This document shows, in pieces, positions 25,293 to 34,697 of a stretch of 64,000 bases of DNA; the stretch's first letter is position 1, and the number at the start of each line of letters is the position of its first letter. The DNA comes from Methanobacterium sp. GTDB taxonomy: Archaea; Methanobacteriota; Methanobacteria; Methanobacteriales; Methanobacteriaceae. The notes beneath the pieces were generated by a model, which did no database searches, was not told where the DNA came from, and saw only the letters and a program-made list of their open reading frames with translations. The DNA lies in assembly GCA_016222945.1 (NCBI GenBank), contig JACRPY010000004.1, positions 466,268 through 530,267 on the forward strand, written 5' to 3'. The position numbers and the translations under genes are program-made.

Positions 25293-27476
25293 TTATTTTC
25301 CAAGCATTGCAATTTCTTCTGCGAATGTTCCCAGAACCTTTTTAGATAATCCCTCTACAAATTTAAGGGATCCTGCACATTCATGTCCTCCACCATCTAT
25401 TCCTGCTTCTGGAATTTCTCCATCAAGTTTTATAATTATTGTGTTTAAATTGAATCCAAACATTTCATTTACAGCATCTGTAGCCCTTATTACTCCAAAA
25501 TCAGGCCCGTAAGAAAGAGTTACTATTGGGGTTTCTTCACCATATTTTTTAACCATTGTATCATGCACATAACCTGTGGTTTTACCTGGTGCAGGATATG
25601 TGAATTTAAAAGCAAATTTTTCAACATCTAACACGTTAAATATCACACCATTTGGTAATTTCTGGGTTTTAAGGTTAGGAAGAGCAGCTCTAAGCTGGTT
25701 TTTAACTCTCTTTTGAGATTCCTTGTAAAGTGCTTCAATGAGTTTTGAATGTTTATCCCGGTTTCCAATGCCAAGAATTGTGTCCATTATTCCCCTACCA
25801 TTCATAAATCTCAGATAAAACGCTTCAAAGTCTACACATGTGGCTATTTTTTCAAGATCTTCCCTATCGTAACCTTTAAAATCTGAAATTTCTATATATT
25901 TTTGAGCTTCATCAGAGCTTGCATGATCACCTACAGCTGCAATTCCAGGTAAATGCATTAATTGCTCTTTAACTTCAGGATTTATCATTTTTGCAACTTC
26001 AAATGCAAGTGCACCTGCTGTTATTTCTGAATTACCACCTACAAGATAAGGATTTACATGCACATCCACATAATCGTCTACAACCACTCTTTCATCAACT
26101 ACTTCGCCAGGATAATGATGATCTATAACTACAATTTCTATATCATAAATTTTAGCTTTTATAAGAGCTAAAACATCCTCCTCTGTTGATCCATTGTCTA
26201 ATAAAACTATTAATGGTAATTTTTGACCGTGTCTTTCCCTATCTTCAAGTGCAAATGATAAATCTTTTACAACATCCTCAATTTCATAGAATGGTGCTTT
26301 ACTTGGCGCTCTTTTAAAAAAATGCCATTCAGCATCACTTCCAGGATTTATATCTCTTATAAGAGGTACTACTGCTTTTTCTATGGCTACTCCTGCACAT
26401 ATTCCATCTGCATCTGCATGGTGTCTTACCAGAACTGATCTTCCATCAAAAATAGCCCTTCTTATGGCTTTTGCAGCTAATCTCATCCTTTCTTGAAGTT
26501 TATTAAGGACTTCACTTTCAATCATTAGCTCTGTGGTTTCAGGTTCTGCTTTTTTGTCTATTGCTTCATCAATTAATCTTCTTGCATCAATTGATTCTTT
26601 TCCATGCAGTTTTTCAATAGATTCTGATTCTATCTGTATTTTTCCACTGTGAATATTCACTTCACCGAGGACTTCCACTATGTTTCCGATGCTTATATGT
26701 GGATATACTCTGATTCCAGGTTCATCAAAGGCTGCAGCCCATGTTGTAGATGTTTCATCTGATATTGTGAATATGGTTGGTCCTGAAGTCTGTTGAATTT
26801 GAATTACTTCCCCTACAATTCTAACAGTTCTTTTAACATAGTTTGTAGTTATTTCACCTATAAGGCTCCTTGCAATGTTTTTTCTAAGCTTAACTAACTC
26901 ATATTCTCCTTTTATATTTGATTTAACAAGGTCAACTTCATCTTTCCCGCCTTTACCTTTTTTAATGTCTATTACTTTAACTAAAAGGTCATCGCCAACA
27001 TCATATCCTAGCATTCGACCTCTAAGTAATCCAAATAATTTTTTTGAAAGGCTTACAAATATTCCCCAGTCTTCAACCCTTGTGACTTTTCCTTTATAAT
27101 CTGCACCTCGTTCAAGATCGTTTATATCACATGCTGGGTGCAAAATATAGACTTTGTTTTGAACTTCACAGTCTTTGCAGTAGTCTCCTGATTCTATTTT
27201 CTTACCGCATTTTTTGCACTGGTTCATTTCACCTTTTCCTTCACATACAACACATTTTTCAGTGACTTCTATTTCGCCTTTTCCTTTACATACACCACAT
27301 GGAACTTCTTGTTCTTCATTTAAATCAAATCGTTCCATTGCACCGCTTGAAATGCCTTTAACATGTTTTTTTACATCTACCTGGTCTTTAAAGCAACTTC
27401 CATGGCATGCTTCGCAAATTTTATAACTTATGACTTTATGTCCCTTTCCTTTACATTCTAAACAAATTTTATTCAT
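25293..27476 (-). CDS. RecJ-like DHH-family single-strand exonuclease with zinc-finger and S1/OB domains
   Basis: A 727-residue protein from the ATG at 27476; a TTG at 27488 overlaps the GAGGT ribosome-binding site. Residues 1-110 carry DnaJ-type CxxCxGxG zinc repeats and a CKKCG...CKDC ribbon. An S1-like RNA-binding domain (GKVTRVEDWGIFVSL) and an OB-fold domain (GEVIQIQQTSGPTI) follow. The C-terminal half is a DHH phosphoesterase with HHADADG, LLDNGS and VIDHH, then DHHA1 with DGGGHECAGS. Archaeal relatives degrade single-stranded DNA or RNA, and some associate with the replisome (GAN/RecJ). The zinc-finger and S1 parts favour an RNA or mixed substrate. The gene is monocistronic with a hairpin-rich leader. 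Confidence 0.85.
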   Translation of the reverse strand: MNKICLECKGKGHKVISYKICEACHGSCFKDQVDVKKHVKGISSGAMERFDLNEEQEVPCGVCKGKGEIEVTEKCVVCEGKGEMNQCKKCGKKIESGDYCKDCEVQNKVYILHPACDINDLERGADYKGKVTRVEDWGIFVSLSKKLFGLLRGRMLGYDVGDDLLVKVIDIKKGKGGKDEVDLVKSNIKGEYELVKLRKNIARSLIGEITTNYVKRTVRIVGEVIQIQQTSGPTIFTISDETSTTWAAAFDEPGIRVYPHISIGNIVEVLGEVNIHSGKIQIESESIEKLHGKESIDARRLIDEAIDKKAEPETTELMIESEVLNKLQERMRLAAKAIRRAIFDGRSVLVRHHADADGICAGVAIEKAVVPLIRDINPGSDAEWHFFKRAPSKAPFYEIEDVVKDLSFALEDRERHGQKLPLIVLLDNGSTEEDVLALIKAKIYDIEIVVIDHHYPGEVVDERVVVDDYVDVHVNPYLVGGNSEITAGALAFEVAKMINPEVKEQLMHLPGIAAVGDHASSDEAQKYIEISDFKGYDREDLEKIATCVDFEAFYLRFMNGRGIMDTILGIGNRDKHSKLIEALYKESQKRVKNQLRAALPNLKTQKLPNGVIFNVLDVEKFAFKFTYPAPGKTTGYVHDTMVKKYGEETPIVTLSYGPDFGVIRATDAVNEMFGFNLNTIIIKLDGEIPEAGIDGGGHECAGSLKFVEGLSKKVLGTFAEEIAMLGK

Positions 27477-27485
27477 AATATACCT

Positions 27486-27527
27486 CAAATTTTTCGAATT
27501 TGGGTTCAGAAAATACTATGTATTTTC
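27486..27527 (-). promoter_or_regulatory. Two hairpins in the leader of the RecJ-like gene
   Basis: CAAATT (27486-27491) pairs with AATTTG (27497-27502), and GAAAATA (27509-27515) with TATTTTC (27521-27527). On the coding strand the first hairpin abuts the GAGGT ribosome-binding site, so it could affect translation. The two-hairpin layout recalls the elements at 16869 and 28124. Confidence 0.4.
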
Positions 27528-27587
27528 TTCAACTCAAAAATAAGAATTATCTAATAATTTATCAATTATTTATCTTTTATTTATATT

Positions 27588-28079
27588 TCATTTAAATTTA
27601 GTTGGGTTCTGCTTTACTATACTGTTCTTTTTATCCTTATATTCCATTGCTTTGTCCATAAACTGATTTGCAAGCTGCACATGAGGGTTACCAGTGTTAT
27701 TATTCTTTTGCTGGAAATAGGGAATAGCTTGCTTTAATTCTAATGTAGCATTAAGCTTTGAATCTATTTCTACCATCAAATTTTGCATATAACCTACAAA
27801 AACCGTATCTTTAGTGGCTTGAGCATAATTTAAAGCTTCTTGTGCTGAATTTTTTGATGAATTAAATTCTGTAATTGCATTATTACAGTTTGTGGTCGCA
27901 CTATCTAATGAATATTTATTTAAATCTGATGCTGCATTGTTGTAATAATCGTCTCCTTTTTTAAGATGGTCATTGATTGTTGAGGAAAGTCCATTTATTT
28001 TACTTAAATCTGATTGAATACATCCAGATAAAGCTACAACAAGCATGATTAGAATTAAAGGGATAACTGTGTTTTTCAT
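27588..28079 (-). CDS. Lipoprotein, unknown function
   Basis: A 163-residue protein with a signal peptide ending in a lipobox LSGC near residue 19, so it is probably lipid-anchored at the outer face of the membrane. I prefer the ATG at 28079; a GTG at 28088 adds three residues. The mature part is helical (coiled-coil-like), rich in Asn, Lys and Ala, with repeated YYNNAASDLNKYS-like segments, and resembles other small methanogen lipoproteins. No catalytic motif is visible. It is monocistronic. Confidence 0.65.
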   Translation of the reverse strand: MKNTVIPLILIMLVVALSGCIQSDLSKINGLSSTINDHLKKGDDYYNNAASDLNKYSLDSATTNCNNAITEFNSSKNSAQEALNYAQATKDTVFVGYMQNLMVEIDSKLNATLELKQAIPYFQQKNNNTGNPHVQLANQFMDKAMEYKDKKNSIVKQNPTKFK

Positions 28080-28123
28080 ATTTTTCACGTGAACATTGAT
28101 TAATAAACATCTAATTTTAACAC

Positions 28124-28180
28124 TTTAAAATCTTATGATTTTAAATGTTTGGAAACCTACGGTTTCCTCAACTTTAAAAT
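28124..28180 (-). repeat. Double-hairpin element with competing stems
   Basis: TTTAAAATC (28124-28132) pairs perfectly with GATTTTAAA (28137-28145), and GGAAACC (28151-28157) with GGTTTCC (28161-28167). The segment ATTTTAAA (28138-28145) can alternatively pair with TTTAAAAT (28173-28180) around the second stem, so two mutually exclusive folds exist. Read on the minus strand it follows the histidine kinase gene, so it may be its terminator. It shares design and AAAATCATAA sequence with the element at 16869. Confidence 0.5.
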
Positions 28181-28274
28181 GTTATCTTTAATTTATTATA
28201 TAATTAATTTAAGTTATAGCTTTATAAAATTAGATATTAATATTTATCAAGTTAAATATTCATTTTATTTTTGA

Positions 28275-29792
28275 TTATTTAACTTTATTACCAGTATTAA
28301 ATGTTATTTTAAATTTTGTACCCTTATTTTTTACCATTTCTATGTTACCATGTATTTGATCTGTTAGGGCCATAACTAAATGCAAACCAAGTGATTTCGT
28401 GTTTTTATAGTCAATATCCTCTGGAAATCCAATACCATCGTCACTGACAGTTAAAACATATGAATCATCCCCATTGGAATGTAAATCAACAGTTATAGTA
28501 CCTTTTTTTCCATTAGGGAATGCATGTTTTATAGAATTAGTTACAATCTCATTAATGATAAGGCCACATGGAATTGCCGTGCTAACATCGAAGGATATAT
28601 TATCTGCACTAACCTGAGGAAGTATAATCCCTCTAGTAATTCCATATGAACGGAAAAGGTCATTTATAAGGCTTTTTATGTATTCTTCAAAATCAATTAC
28701 CGATAAATCTTCTGATTGGTACAGTTTTTCATGGACAAGAGACATTGTTTTTACACGGTTTTGACTGTCTCTAAAAAGCTCAAATGTCTTTTTATCATCT
28801 ATATACCTTGATTGCAGTCTAAGTAAGCTTGAAACTATTTGCATGTTATTTTTAACTCTGTGATGTATTTCTTTAAGTAGTACTTCCTTTTCTTCCAGTG
28901 ATTTTTTTATTTTTTCTTCTGCAATTTTATGTTGGGCTTCAATTTTAATATTGTGAAGTGCAAATCCAATATCTTCAACTAACTTACCCAGTAATGTTAC
29001 TTCATTACTATCAAAAGGTTCTTTATGTTCAGAACAGATGTTTAGAACCCCATAAATTTTAACTCCTGAAAATATAGGTAAAGCAATGTAAGAAGTATTG
29101 CAATCATTTATATCGCCCTTATCATTAGATTCTTGGTGAGCATTATCCGCAGTGCTAGGATTGACTTGAGTTTTACCTGTTTTTATTGCCATTTCAATTG
29201 GAGTTTCTCCTGTAACTGGATTATTCCCTGTAACATTAAAAAATTTTAGATTATCCTCACTAATACCTTCTGATGCTACAGGTTTTAGTTTAAAACTATT
29301 TTTTTCAACTTTACCAATCCATACGTAATGGAAATCTCTTGTTTTAAATAAAATTTCGCATACTTTCTTTAAAAGAGTTTCTGGATCTTTTTCTTTCACT
29401 ATAAGTTGATTAATATTACTTATTGATATCAAAATTGAATTTAAATGCAGTATTTTTTCTTCTGCCCTTTCACGTTCTATTATTTCTATTTTTAATTGTT
29501 TATTCTTATTTGAAAGTTTTGTTATTTGAGTTTTAACTTGTCCCCAACTTCTGTATAATCCGTAAATAATCAGTATGTATGCAATTATTCTAATTATGAC
29601 CAGATATTGTTCTAATGGACCTTTTAGACCTACTAAAAAGAAAAAATGAGAAATTCCAAATAGCAAGAAGGCTAAGGCAATATAAAGTGCAATTAAATTT
29701 TTATTTATTTTATAAGTTGCAAATCCAATTACAACAATGATTAAACTAAGTATTAGATTTGCTAAATATATCGGATCCAACACCAGCGGCAT
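28275..29792 (-). CDS. Membrane sensor histidine kinase (GAF, HisKA_2, HATPase_c)
   Basis: A 505-residue kinase from the ATG at 29792, which follows the GGAAGGGA ribosome-binding site; a TTG at 29807 is less likely. Three or four N-terminal membrane helices (to about 85) and a short coiled coil lead into a GAF domain (about 120-285). The phosphorylated His is in the HisKA_2 motif [11 protein letters not shown] (about residue 305), followed by LLRLQSRY. The ATPase has the N-box [15 protein letters not shown] and G-box DDGIGFPED. No response regulator is adjacent, as is common for methanogen kinases. The signal is unknown. Confidence 0.88.
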   Translation of the reverse strand: MPLVLDPIYLANLILSLIIVVIGFATYKINKNLIALYIALAFLLFGISHFFFLVGLKGPLEQYLVIIRIIAYILIIYGLYRSWGQVKTQITKLSNKNKQLKIEIIERERAEEKILHLNSILISISNINQLIVKEKDPETLLKKVCEILFKTRDFHYVWIGKVEKNSFKLKPVASEGISEDNLKFFNVTGNNPVTGETPIEMAIKTGKTQVNPSTADNAHQESNDKGDINDCNTSYIALPIFSGVKIYGVLNICSEHKEPFDSNEVTLLGKLVEDIGFALHNIKIEAQHKIAEEKIKKSLEEKEVLLKEIHHRVKNNMQIVSSLLRLQSRYIDDKKTFELFRDSQNRVKTMSLVHEKLYQSEDLSVIDFEEYIKSLINDLFRSYGITRGIILPQVSADNISFDVSTAIPCGLIINEIVTNSIKHAFPNGKKGTITVDLHSNGDDSYVLTVSDDGIGFPEDIDYKNTKSLGLHLVMALTDQIHGNIEMVKNKGTKFKITFNTGNKVK

Positions 29793-29883
29793 TCCATTCC
29801 CTTCCAAATCTACACTTAATTATTTATGCTTATATAATAAATTTTTATCCATAAAATTTCGTAAAATAATTCTGAGAGTTTTT

Positions 29884-30228
29884 CTAATTAATTAAACTTT
29901 TAAATAATCCTTTTTTACTTCCAGATACATTATCTGTTCCTGTTTCCAGTTTTTCAATATATTCTTCCTGTAATCTTAATTTCACTTGCAGTTCGTTGAT
30001 CTGGGCTTTTAATTGATTTCTTTCATTTTTCAGCGTTTTCAAGATGGCCTTTAGTTTTTCAAAGTCATTTTTACGAGTGATTTTCACGAATTCATCAACT
30101 TCAAAAGGATTATTCCTATCTAAATGGATTAAATATTTATCATGTACTATTTGGCGTTGCCTCATCTTTTTATCCATTATTACTGTGATATCCTTACATT
30201 TACGAACCCTTGCATCTACAACATCCAA
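29884..30228 (-). CDS. Small coiled-coil protein, unknown function
   Basis: The frame extends to 30252, but the ribosome-binding site GGTGAT stands 5 bases before a TTG at 30228, giving 114 residues. The N-terminal half is basic with VRKCKDITVIMDKKMRQRQ. The centre has FEVDEFVKITRKNDFEKLK, and residues about 60-100 form a strong coiled coil (LKNERNQLKAQINELQVKL). It lies 91 bases upstream of the histidine kinase on the same strand and could be co-transcribed. No family is recognised; a small DNA-binding or scaffold protein is possible. Confidence 0.55.
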   Translation of the reverse strand: MDVVDARVRKCKDITVIMDKKMRQRQIVHDKYLIHLDRNNPFEVDEFVKITRKNDFEKLKAILKTLKNERNQLKAQINELQVKLRLQEEYIEKLETGTDNVSGSKKGLFKSLIN

Positions 30229-30403
30229 TTTAATCACCTGACTATATATCAAGTGAATTAATGTTATAACTGGATTGTTAGAGCATCAGAAAAGTAATGA
30301 TTCAAAATATAAAATAATAAAAAATAAACAATCTTAAAAAATTAGCTATTGTGCAGTAAAGATTATTACCTGTATACGTGAACATATCTGTGGAGCTGAT
30401 ATT

Positions 30404-30829
30404 ATGATAAAATATGTAGATTTTAAAGTATTAAGTAAAACAAAGCATTTTGCCACAGATATTCTTTTTAGATATAAAGACGACAAAGTTACTAAATAAA
30501 AACATGACTTTATTAAGCCAAAACTAAATTCATTTAATTTAGAAATTGATACAGACCATTCCATGACCATAGAAACAGATTATAATAAATCCACAGAATA
30601 ATTAATAGTTGGGCTAATAATTACATTCCCTGATCATCGTCCATCCACACGTACTCCTAAAGAGGAGTCTTTAGAAAAAGCTAAGATATTGGAAAAATAT
30701 AAAAACTTATTCTTAGAGTTTTACAGCCATTTAGAACAGCAATTCACTTTAAATAAAAAAATAAAATTAGTTAGCTCTCTGATATATTCCTCCTTCCACA
30801 TGCGGGGCAGTCCCAAAACTTTTCTTTAG
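30404..30829 (+). pseudogene. Decayed protein-coding gene with two in-frame stop codons
   Basis: From the ATG at 30404 one frame stays coding-like for 141 codons, interrupted by TAA at 30497 and 30599. It begins MIKYVDFKVLSKTKHF, continues HDFIKPKLNSFNLEIDTD, and after the second stop gives FPDHRPSTRTPKEESLEKAK and a helical tail with FLEFYSHLEQQF. Amino-acid composition is natural and there is no competing gene on the other strand up to the zinc-ribbon gene. I read it as a gene inactivated by point mutations. The ancestral function is not recognised. Confidence 0.5.
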
Positions 30830-30902
30830 TTCCTAAAGCTTCGATTACGTTTACACGCCCTATATGGTGGCATAATTCGCATTCTCTTTTTTCTTCAGCC
30901 AT
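30771..30902 (-). CDS. 43-residue zinc-ribbon protein
   Basis: A small gene with a strong GGGGGAGG ribosome-binding site 7 bases before the ATG at 30902. The product has CELCHH and, 24 residues after the first Cys, CPACGRR, which is a CxxC...CxxC zinc ribbon. Such miniature zinc ribbons are common in methanogens and often undetected by gene callers. Its end overlaps the tail of the decayed plus-strand gene. It could bind nucleic acid or a protein partner; the function is unknown. Confidence 0.7.
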   Translation of the reverse strand: MAEEKRECELCHHIGRVNVIEALGTKEKFWDCPACGRRNISES

Positions 30903-31005
30903 GTTTTATCCTCCCCCCTATTTAATTTAATATTTTTTGTAATTCCGCTCACTATAATCTCCCATAATATTTGTATTGTATAAAAAAAGTTAATAAAAAT
31001 TTTAT

Positions 31006-31467
31006 TTATTCATTGAATCTTATTCCAGCTCCATAAAATGTAATTTTAGCATTTTCCCATTTAGGACCTACAGTTTTTGGAAATTTTACAAGCATACTAA
31101 TTACTATGCCAAAGTTAATCTCAATATCTGGGAGATCAATCTCAATCCACTGTTTTCCATATTGTTGGTTAATTTTTCTAACTCTATTTTGGTCTATATA
31201 TATTTGATTGGGACCATCCCAAAGATCTACTCTTGTAATTTCTGCGTTTCCTTCTCTTTTTATATAAATAAAAGCATCTCGTAACTCTACATGATCATCA
31301 TTGTCTATTTGTGTTGGAGTAGGAATAGCTAATTGAAACCATCCACTGAGATCTTTATTATAAAATTTTCCTGTAGCCTCAGCTCCCCATCCAAAGTGTA
31401 ATAGCTGAGATATGCCTGCTTGATCTTTCACATTCAATCCACTTGTCCAAAAATCATAATCTCCCAT
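31006..31467 (-). CDS. Conserved-looking beta-rich protein, unknown function
   Basis: A 153-residue protein from the ATG at 31467, placed after the GAGGTGA ribosome-binding site; a GTG at 31476 lies inside that site. It has no signal peptide or membrane helix. The sequence is rich in Trp, Tyr, Asp and beta-strand patterns (YDFWTSGLNV, GWFQLAIPTPTQ, DAFIYIKREG, KITFYGAGIRF), suggesting a beta-sandwich or lectin-like fold. I do not recognise the family with certainty. It is followed upstream by a long hairpin that separates it from the oxidative-stress genes. Confidence 0.6.
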   Translation of the reverse strand: MGDYDFWTSGLNVKDQAGISQLLHFGWGAEATGKFYNKDLSGWFQLAIPTPTQIDNDDHVELRDAFIYIKREGNAEITRVDLWDGPNQIYIDQNRVRKINQQYGKQWIEIDLPDIEINFGIVISMLVKFPKTVGPKWENAKITFYGAGIRFNE

Positions 31468-31579
31468 ACATTTCACCTCATTTAGTTTTTCCTAATATTT
31501 TAGGAGCTTAAAAATGAAAAATATACCCATTTTTTTTTAACAATAAGTAAATCCATTTTCACTTTGATGAGTAGTTGTT

Positions 31580-31617
31580 ATCACATACACAAAAAATTTT
31601 TAATTAGTGTATGTGAT
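31580..31617 (-). terminator. 11-base-pair hairpin downstream of the small membrane-protein gene
   Basis: ATCACATACAC (31580-31590) and GTGTATGTGAT (31607-31617) form a perfect 11-base stem around an A/T-only 16-base loop. On the minus strand it lies about 60 bases after the stop codon of the gene ending at 31678. It may terminate that transcript or process the leader of the next gene. Confidence 0.5.
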
Positions 31618-31677
31618 TACTATCGCGATGTATGCTTAAAACAATTTAAAATAGAATATGGAAAAGTAATCAAAAAT

Positions 31678-31947
31678 TTATGAAAAAAAGAAATATTTAG
31701 AAGTATTTAAATACTCATTTTTATTAAGTTTATATATGGATCTAAGCATTATTTCCTTAATAATATCATTTATAGCAGGTTTAACAGCTGCCATAATTTC
31801 TACTGTATGTGTCATCTTTACTTTTCTAGGTTCCTTGCTTTTCTTCTCTAATTTTTCAAATTCTTTACTTATTTTATAACTATAAATGCAAAAACCCGCG
31901 AAGATTACAGATATAACGCTCAAAAATAAAGATTTAAAAAGATCCAT
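31678..31947 (-). CDS. Small single-span membrane protein, unknown function
   Basis: An 89-residue protein from the ATG at 31947, preceded by GGGG. Codons upstream to 32013 overlap the desulfoferrodoxin gene and are unlikely to be translated. Residues 3-22 form a membrane helix (LFKSLFLSVISVIFAGF), followed by a charged cytoplasmic tail (EFEKLEKKSKEPRKVK) and a helix with IINDIIKEIMLRS character. It lies about 50 bases downstream of the superoxide reductase gene and may belong to the same operon. The function is unknown. Confidence 0.5.
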   Translation of the reverse strand: MDLFKSLFLSVISVIFAGFCIYSYKISKEFEKLEKKSKEPRKVKMTHTVEIMAAVKPAINDIIKEIMLRSIYKLNKNEYLNTSKYFFFS

Positions 31948-31997
31948 AATAACCCCATGAATAAAAAAAAATGAATATCTAAATAGTATTTTTTGAT

Positions 31998-32384
31998 TTA
32001 TACTGATTTCCACAAACCATGAATACTACAATATTCTCTGGCACTGATTTTGCTGGTATCATCAATTTTAATCTCAAATTCAGCTTGCGGTTCATCACCC
32101 GGTTTTAATGATTTAATGTAAGCACAGTTATCAACCAAAACTTCAATCCACTCAATAAAGTGATTTTCCTCCATTGGATGTGGAATTGAACCAACTTTGA
32201 CTTTTAACCCATTAGCAGTCTTTTCAATAACTGGAACATGTTTTTCAAACCCTGTATCCTCAGTTTTTTCTTCAAGTAATTCCATTAGCTGACCACAGCA
32301 TACAAGACTTCCTCCACCAGCATGCATAACTTCCACTATATTTCCACAAATATTACATCTGTAAACCTGTTTATTTTCAGTCAT
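31998..32384 (-). CDS. dfx: Desulfoferrodoxin (two-iron superoxide reductase)
   Basis: A 128-residue protein. The N-terminal desulforedoxin domain has Cys10, Cys13, Cys29 and Cys30 (CNICG...VCCG), which bind a structural iron. The catalytic centre II has the expected four His and one Cys in [13 protein letters not shown] and CSIHGLW near the end. It reduces superoxide to hydrogen peroxide in the cytoplasm without making oxygen. It is 15 bases downstream of rubrerythrin, which removes peroxide, so the two form an oxygen-defence operon. Confidence 0.93.
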   Translation of the reverse strand: MTENKQVYRCNICGNIVEVMHAGGGSLVCCGQLMELLEEKTEDTGFEKHVPVIEKTANGLKVKVGSIPHPMEENHFIEWIEVLVDNCAYIKSLKPGDEPQAEFEIKIDDTSKISAREYCSIHGLWKSV

Positions 32385-32399
32385 TTTTTCAAACTCCTT

Positions 32400-32984
32400 T
32401 TAATATTCTTCAGATCTTACTTCAAAGTATTTTGTTGGATGATCGCATGATGGACATTTTTCTGGAGGTTCATTTCCGTAAAATATGTAGCCACACTTAC
32501 TGCAGTTCCACTCTAAATCTTTTTCTTTCTTTAATAAAGTTCCAGCTTCTATCTGTTCTAATATTCTGGTGTATCTATCTTCATGATGAACTTCTGCATG
32601 TCCAATTGCCCTTAATCTGTCTGCTACGTCCATTAACCCTTCTGCTTCTGCAGTATCAGCAAATTCAGGATACATCTCTGAATTTTCGTATTGTTCTCCT
32701 GCAATTGCTGCTTTAAGATTTTCTACAGTTGTTCCATAGATTGTCGGTGCTGCAGCTTCAACCATAATTTCATCTATTTCCTGGTTAGTTTCAGCTTTTA
32801 GCTCATTAATCATTTTCATTAACCATTTAGCGTGCTCTCTTTCATTATCTGCAGTAATCAGGAAAATATTTGAAAGCTGAACATATCCTTCCTTTTTAGC
32901 AGCTTTTGAGTACATTGTGTACCTATTTCTTGCCTGACTTTCACCAATAAACGCTTTTGCCAAATTTTCTATGGTTTTTTGCAT
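32400..32984 (-). CDS. rbr: Rubrerythrin
   Basis: A 194-residue NADH- or rubredoxin-linked peroxidase. The ferritin-like di-iron domain shows FIGESQARNRY, EREHAKW, EQYENSEMYPE and HAEVHHEDRY, which supply the Glu and His ligands. The C-terminal rubredoxin domain has CSKCGYIF and CPSCDHP. It reduces hydrogen peroxide to water. It is the first gene of the minus-strand operon with desulfoferrodoxin and probably the small membrane protein. Confidence 0.94.
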   Translation of the reverse strand: MQKTIENLAKAFIGESQARNRYTMYSKAAKKEGYVQLSNIFLITADNEREHAKWLMKMINELKAETNQEIDEIMVEAAAPTIYGTTVENLKAAIAGEQYENSEMYPEFADTAEAEGLMDVADRLRAIGHAEVHHEDRYTRILEQIEAGTLLKKEKDLEWNCSKCGYIFYGNEPPEKCPSCDHPTKYFEVRSEEY

Positions 32985-33077
32985 AATATCACATTAGTTT
33001 ATTTGTAACTTCAAGTTTATAAATTTTTATGGTCAATTGAAAACCGTAAATAGCTCAAACATCATTTAATATGAAGA

Positions 33078-33182
33078 TCAGTTAAAATCTGCCTTTTTCA
33101 CATATTCATTAATTGTATCAACTAAAAATTTATGAAATTCTTTATTTCCCAATTCTCTTTTTATGAAATTTGCTAATAAACT
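33078..33182 (-). pseudogene. Possible gene remnant upstream of the MFS transporter
   Basis: This minus-strand frame is open for 34 codons between stops and reads like a protein end (FIKRELGNKEFHKFLVDTIN, then EYVKKADFN). It has no ATG. It may be the last fragment of a lost gene, possibly a regulator of the neighbouring exporter. The call rests on composition alone. The rest of the 300-base gap between rubrerythrin and the MFS gene shows nothing else. Confidence 0.25.
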
Positions 33183-33289
33183 TCAAAAACCTAATTTATT
33201 CCATTATATCCGAAATTATTTATTTATCATGGTAACAATATTTAATTTGAACTCAAATTTATCTTAATAATCTTTTTCCGGTGAATTTT

Positions 33290-34684
33290 ATGGAAAATAA
33301 TAACGATAATACCAATGCTAAGATACCAGCTTTAATAATTGCAATAATCGCTTCATTTTTGACCCCATTTATGGGATCAGCTATTAACATAGCGCTTCCA
33401 TCTATAGGAAATGAATTTTTAACCAATGCTGTCCTGTTAGGCTGGGTGCCAACAGCATTTTTGTTAGCAGCCGCCATATTTGCAGTTCCTTTTGGACGAA
33501 TTGCAGATATTTATGGTATGAAAAAGGTTTTCACCTACGGAATGATAATTTTTACTATTTCATCTCTACTCTCTGCAATAGCACCTTCAGCAGTTTATTT
33601 AATAGCTTTTAGAGTAGTTCAAGGAATAGGGTCTGCTATGATTTTTGTTACAGGCCTTGCAATTGTAACATCTGTTTATCCTCCCCATGAAAGAGGTAAA
33701 GCAATAGGTTTCACCATTGGTGCTGTGTACATAGGTCTTTCGCTTGGACCTGCTCTTGGTGGAATTTTAACACAATATTTTGGATGGAGAAGTCTCTTTT
33801 ATTTAATGGTACCCATTGGAATCATGGTTATAGCCCTAATATTCTGGAAATTAAAGGGAGAATGGGCAGCATGTCAAGGAGAAAAATTCGATGTTCCCAG
33901 TACAATACTCTACAGTTTAGCTTTATTGACATTTATGTTTGGATTTTCAGAACTTCCAGGAATAATTGGAATTATAATGATAATAATAGGTGCAGTAGGT
34001 CTTGCAGCATTTGTTATGCTGGAATTAAAAGTAAAAGTGCCTGTTTTTAACATGAGACTCTTTAAAAATACAACTTTCGCATTTTCAAGCTTAGCTGCTT
34101 TAATCAACTACATGGCCACATTTGCAGTGGTATTTTTCCTGAGTTTATATTTGCAGTATATAAAAGGTTTAGATCCACAAACTGCAGGCTTTATCCTGGT
34201 AGCACAGCCAGTTATCATGGCTGTTTTAGCGCCTGTTGCTGGGAAACTTTCAGATAAGTACGAACCAAGGATAATTGCCAGTATTGGGATGGGATTAACC
34301 ACTATCGGATTATCATTTTTCATCTTCTTAGATATGAGCACCAGCATATTGTTCATAATATTAGGATTAATTATTCTGGGCTGTGGATTTGGCTTATTTT
34401 CATCACCAAACACTAATGCCATCATGGGATCTGTGGAAAGAAGGTTTGTAGGAATTGCATCAGCAACTGTAAGTACAATGCGACTTATTGGGCAGACATT
34501 AAGCATGGGAATAGCCATCCTTATACTCTCATTAATTATTGGAAAAGTAATGATAACTGCAGATAACATCCCTGATCTTTTAGGGAGTATACAACTAGCA
34601 TTTACAGTGTTTACAATACTTTGTTTTATAGGAATTTTTATATCTATGGCTGGAAAAAAGAAAAAAATAGAAAAAACAGATTAA
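33290..34684 (+). CDS. MFS drug/solute exporter, DHA2 (14-helix) family
   Basis: A 464-residue transporter from the ATG at 33290, 5 bases after GGTGA; a GTG at 33281 is inside the ribosome-binding site. About fourteen membrane helices are visible. The motif A loop is GRIADIYGMKKV, motif C-like GPALGGILTQYFGWRSLFYL follows, and the second half repeats GKLSDKYEPR. This is the pattern of proton-driven drug:H+ antiporters of the DHA2 family. It is monocistronic and convergent with rad50. The substrate is unknown. Confidence 0.87.
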   Translation: MENNNDNTNAKIPALIIAIIASFLTPFMGSAINIALPSIGNEFLTNAVLLGWVPTAFLLAAAIFAVPFGRIADIYGMKKVFTYGMIIFTISSLLSAIAPSAVYLIAFRVVQGIGSAMIFVTGLAIVTSVYPPHERGKAIGFTIGAVYIGLSLGPALGGILTQYFGWRSLFYLMVPIGIMVIALIFWKLKGEWAACQGEKFDVPSTILYSLALLTFMFGFSELPGIIGIIMIIIGAVGLAAFVMLELKVKVPVFNMRLFKNTTFAFSSLAALINYMATFAVVFFLSLYLQYIKGLDPQTAGFILVAQPVIMAVLAPVAGKLSDKYEPRIIASIGMGLTTIGLSFFIFLDMSTSILFIILGLIILGCGFGLFSSPNTNAIMGSVERRFVGIASATVSTMRLIGQTLSMGIAILILSLIIGKVMITADNIPDLLGSIQLAFTVFTILCFIGIFISMAGKKKKIEKTD

Positions 34685-34697
34685 AACCAAAATACGG

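Noticed and set aside
30346..30570. 74-codon minus-strand ORF
   Set aside because: It lies opposite the decayed plus-strand gene, has no ribosome-binding site, and its composition (Ser, Cys, Tyr and Ile runs) is that of an antisense shadow.
30497..30601. Stop-codon recoding (selenocysteine or pyrrolysine) in the decayed gene
   Set aside because: Both stops are TAA, which is not used for either amino acid.
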